DNA of 64,000 nucleotides from Acetobacterium malicum subsp. dehalogenans DSM 11527 (GTDB lineage Bacteria; Bacillota; Clostridia; Eubacteriales; Eubacteriaceae), in the NCBI RefSeq assembly GCF_000472665.1, contig NZ_AXAC01000014.1:37574-101573 (forward strand), read 5' to 3'. Positions 61,552 through 64,000 of this stretch are shown piece by piece; the first letter of the stretch is position 1, and each line of letters opens with the position of its first letter. Below the pieces are notes generated by a model that had not been told where the DNA came from, did not search any database, and saw only the letters and a list, made by a program, of their open reading frames with translations. The translations under genes and the position numbers were made by a program.

Positions 61552-61604
61552 CATGTAAATATTTACATGATTTTATTGACATCAGCAAAAGATCATGTTA
61601 AGAT
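61552..61604 (+). promoter_or_regulatory. Promoter and palindromic operator of the OYE/FAD reductase gene
   Basis: TTGACA (61576-61581), 17-base spacer, TAAGAT (61599-61604). Immediately upstream is the perfect 18-base palindrome CATGTAAATATTTACATG (61552-61569), centred about 15 bases before the -35, a position suited to an activator. The rest of the 386-base region 61281-61666 shows no gene. Confidence 0.7.
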
Positions 61605-61666
61605 TTTATCAAATAGACCGCTTATTGTTGACGGAACCAACGAAAAATTTTAAAGGAGAATTGACA

Positions 61667-63616
61667 ATGCAACGAAAATATCCGAATCTATGTAAACCGA
61701 TTAAAATTGGTAATGTAACCTTCCGAAACAGAATGTTTGGGGCGCCCATGGGCGGCACCGATATTACTGCCGATTGCACCATCGGACCAAAATCAAAAGC
61801 TTTTTATGAATTGCGAGCTAAAGGTGGTGCTGCGACCGTAACGGTGAGTGAATGTGTAGTTCATCCTGAAACTGAAGGATCGCATATGTATCACCTCGAT
61901 CTGCAAACGGTTGATTCACTGGCCAGCTTTACTTACACGGCTGATGCAATTCGACGTCATGGTGCCATTCCCAGTGTGGAATTATCACATTCCGGACAGT
62001 ATGCCGGCACTTATTTGACCGACAAGGATAAAAAAGGCGGTATGGCCCAATGGGGACCCAGCGCTGGAACCCGTCCAGATGGTAGACCGGTTAAAGAACT
62101 GACCCAGGAACTGATCGATGACATTGTTGCCGCTTACGGACGGGTAGCCGGATTGGCTAAACGAGCTGGATTTGAAATGATCATGGTCCATGGCGGTCAC
62201 GGATGGTTGCTGAACCAGTTTCTTTCGCCTTTTTTCAACCACCGCACTGACAAATATGGCGGCCCACTGGAAAACCGGGCGCGTCTGGCTTTAGAAGTGC
62301 TGGACAGCGTTCGTGCAGCGGTTGGCCCCGGTTTCCCGATTGAGTTTCGGATGAGTGGTTCGGAATTATTTGAAGGTGGCTATACCCTGGAGGATGGGGT
62401 TGAAATCGCCAAGATGGTCGAATCGAAAGTTGATTTATTGCACATTACCGCTGGTACTTATCAAAGCGGCTTCGGCTTGACCCATCCATCGATGTTTGAA
62501 CCACATGGCCGAAATGTTTATCTGGCGGCTGAAATCAAAAAACACGTCTCAGTTCCGGTAGCAACCTTGGGCGGATTGAATGACCCCGCGATGATGGAAG
62601 AAATTATCGCCTCCGGTCAAGCTGATATCGTTGAAATGGCCCGGGCTCTGCTGGCAGATCCCTTCCTGCCACGAAAAGTCATGAGTAATCAGGATACTGA
62701 TATTATTAAATGTCTCCGCTGCTTTACCTGTATGGCGGAACGGGCAGTAACATCGACCCGACGTTGTACGGTCAATCCTTTAATTGGTCGGGAAATGGAT
62801 GGGACGGAAGTTATTCCTACCGCCAACCCGGTAAAGGTACTGGTGGCCGGCGGCGGACCAGCTGGACTGGAAGCGGCGCTGACGGCGGCCAAACGGGGCC
62901 ACCAGGTTATTCTCTGCGAAAAAGGTGACACCCTGGGTGGAATCCTCAAAGGCGAACAGGCAATCCCATTTAAATATGAAATGTACGAACTGGGGGTTAC
63001 CCTGGAAAAACTGGCTAGAGACGCCGGCGTTGAGATTCGCTTAAATACACCGGTAACCAAAGAATATGTCGATCAGGAAAATGTTGATGCCCTGATTGTG
63101 GCTGTCGGTTCGGAACCGATCGTGCCAGCCATTCCTGGTCTTGATGGAGACAACGTGATTATTGTCAACGACTACTATAAGAAAAAAGATCAGGTCGGCG
63201 ATTCCGTGGTTGTTTTAGGTGGCGGTTTGGCCGGTTGTGAAGCAGCTATCCATTTTGCCCGGGAAGGCAAGACTGTTCATCTGGTGGAAATGAGAGCTGA
63301 GTTAGCAATCGATGCTAATCTTCGCCATCGACCACTGATGATGAATGAAATCGAAAAATGCGGCATTACTGTTCATACCGAATTAAAAGGACTAAAAGTT
63401 ACCGATCAGGGAGTTGTCTGTGAAGATGCTGATGGTAAAGAAGTGCTGGTGCCTGGAACGACCGTGATCTGCGCCCTGGGCCAAAAACCGCTTCGTAATA
63501 TAGCTGAAACCCTGGTTGACTGCGCCCCCTATGTCATTGAAATTGGCGATTGTGTGAAGGCCTCTACCATCACAACCGCCATTTATCAAGGCTACCACGC
63601 TGCGCTGGATATCTAA
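61667..63616 (+). CDS. Old Yellow Enzyme-type NADH:flavin oxidoreductase with FAD/NAD domain
   Basis: About 649 residues from ATG 61667 (AAGGAG upstream). Residues 1-370 are an FMN-binding TIM barrel (PIKIGNVTFRNRMFGAPMGG, SHSGQYAGTYL, MIMVHGGHGWLLNQFLSPF); the link has CLRCFTCMAERAV and RRCTVNP, the four-cysteine [4Fe-4S] site of the dienoyl-CoA reductase/trimethylamine dehydrogenase branch. The C-terminal half has two Rossmann motifs (VLVAGGGPAGLEAALTAA and VVVLGGGLAGCEAAIHFA) for FAD and NADH. Relatives include 2,4-dienoyl-CoA reductase, BaiCD/BaiH-type enoate reductases and the enoate reductases of acetogens. It should reduce an alpha,beta-unsaturated acid, ketone or CoA ester. The in-frame extension to 61595 lacks a ribosome site. 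Confidence 0.92.
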   Translation: MQRKYPNLCKPIKIGNVTFRNRMFGAPMGGTDITADCTIGPKSKAFYELRAKGGAATVTVSECVVHPETEGSHMYHLDLQTVDSLASFTYTADAIRRHGAIPSVELSHSGQYAGTYLTDKDKKGGMAQWGPSAGTRPDGRPVKELTQELIDDIVAAYGRVAGLAKRAGFEMIMVHGGHGWLLNQFLSPFFNHRTDKYGGPLENRARLALEVLDSVRAAVGPGFPIEFRMSGSELFEGGYTLEDGVEIAKMVESKVDLLHITAGTYQSGFGLTHPSMFEPHGRNVYLAAEIKKHVSVPVATLGGLNDPAMMEEIIASGQADIVEMARALLADPFLPRKVMSNQDTDIIKCLRCFTCMAERAVTSTRRCTVNPLIGREMDGTEVIPTANPVKVLVAGGGPAGLEAALTAAKRGHQVILCEKGDTLGGILKGEQAIPFKYEMYELGVTLEKLARDAGVEIRLNTPVTKEYVDQENVDALIVAVGSEPIVPAIPGLDGDNVIIVNDYYKKKDQVGDSVVVLGGGLAGCEAAIHFAREGKTVHLVEMRAELAIDANLRHRPLMMNEIEKCGITVHTELKGLKVTDQGVVCEDADGKEVLVPGTTVICALGQKPLRNIAETLVDCAPYVIEIGDCVKASTITTAIYQGYHAALDI

Positions 63617-63689
63617 TTCGACCACAATTTAACAAAAAATCGAGCAATTAAAGACTATGTAAATAAATGAAACACGTTCATATTAACAG

Positions 63690-63713
63690 AAAACCGCCAT
63701 CAGGCGGTTTTTT
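63690..63713 (+). terminator. Terminator hairpin
   Basis: Nine-base stem AAAACCGCC / GGCGGTTTT with loop ATCA and T run, about 75 bases after the OYE gene and directly before the intron-like sequence. Confidence 0.88.
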
Positions 63714-64000
63714 GGTTTGCGAGGCATGTTGCCGAGCTAATGGTCTGAAAGAAGACCTGTCACCTGGCTAATTGGGAAGACAAGCTGTAAGCAAGGGCGT
63801 TTCCGGCGACGGAAGGGTCTGAAGGAAGCTGATGGCGGTTGTTGGAACGGAACGCAAGTGAACCAGTGATGGTATATATGAAGGATAACCTTTCCAAAAG
63901 TGGGGACGTCCGAAAATTAGCTGAGTCATATATATTGAGATGGTCGTTTTAACAACAAGCGGAGCAACTTAACCTCGGAAGTACTGTACCTGAAGCTGTA
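63714..64000 (+). mobile_element. Probable 5' domain of a group II intron, partial
   Basis: From just after the terminator to the window edge the sequence has no coding character but shows motifs common in domain I of bacterial group II introns: a GGGTCTGAAGGAAGCTGATG stretch, GAACGGAACGCAAGTGAACC, and a pairing GGTATATATGA with TCATATATATT around a purine-rich segment. The exact 5' splice site (expected GTGYG-like) is not clear; a position near GGTTTGCGAG is possible. Insertion directly behind a terminator hairpin is a known habit of the IIC class. The reverse transcriptase frame, if present, lies outside the window. Identification is from memory of the motif pattern. Confidence 0.5.

Overview
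The window reads as chromosome of a low-to-mid GC Firmicute of the clostridial/acetogen type. An Acetobacterium-like (Eubacteriaceae) origin is my best guess from protein style: three secreted proteins with clostridial hydrophobic (ChW) repeats, very large Cache/PAS chemoreceptors, Old-Yellow-Enzyme/FAD fusions, and GGAGG-type ribosome sites. No rRNA, tRNA or CRISPR array is visible, so the assignment is inference.

Layout. 1-14.7 kb is sensory and housekeeping: a PAS + SARP-type regulator cut by the left edge, a 1061-aa chemoreceptor, two alpha/beta hydrolases, two membrane-bound diguanylate cyclases, and a two-gene permease (one half carrying a ferredoxin domain) divergent from a Crp/Fnr regulator. 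15-22 kb holds a GH16-like ChW protein, a defence patch (a chimeric, frameshifted hsdM/hsdR relic, an Mrr-type nuclease and a KAP ATPase) and a second ChW protein. 22-27 kb has a carboxymuconolactone-decarboxylase-like gene with a textbook MerR-type promoter facing a frameshifted merR gene, then an ABC/FtsX exporter.

27.1-32.8 kb, all on the minus strand, is the most unusual part: three N-acyltransferases with LuxI/FeeM-like motifs (one broken in a run of eight G), two ThiF/E1-like adenylating enzymes, each translationally coupled to an acyltransferase gene, and a DegV-type fatty-acid-binding protein. Together they suggest an acyl-chain-dependent small-molecule or modification pathway that I cannot match to a described system.

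33-43 kb contains a decayed short-chain dehydrogenase, two methyltransferases, a second large chemoreceptor, an SGNH hydrolase, a ChW-CAP protein, and a duplicated prenyltransferase-like gene around a GNAT and a CGGC protein. 43.1-49.5 kb is a coherent imine/amino-acid oxidation locus: RidA, a [2Fe-2S] subunit, an FAD/[4Fe-4S] subunit, a BFD-like subunit, a DAO-type oxidase, an AraC regulator and an ornithine-cyclodeaminase-family protein. Two promoter-plus-hairpin modules with matching layout precede its RidA operon and its AraC gene.

49.6-64 kb carries a zinc-ribbon membrane protein interrupted by TGA, an ADP-ribosylglycohydrolase-GNAT fusion, an MFS exporter that appears to lack helix 1, an ABC-F protein behind a promoter-terminator leader, a methyltransferase/metallo-hydrolase pair, a TetR regulator beside an FtsH homologue whose HExxH motif reads RExxH, an Old-Yellow-Enzyme/FAD reductase, and what looks like the 5' end of a group II intron at the right edge.
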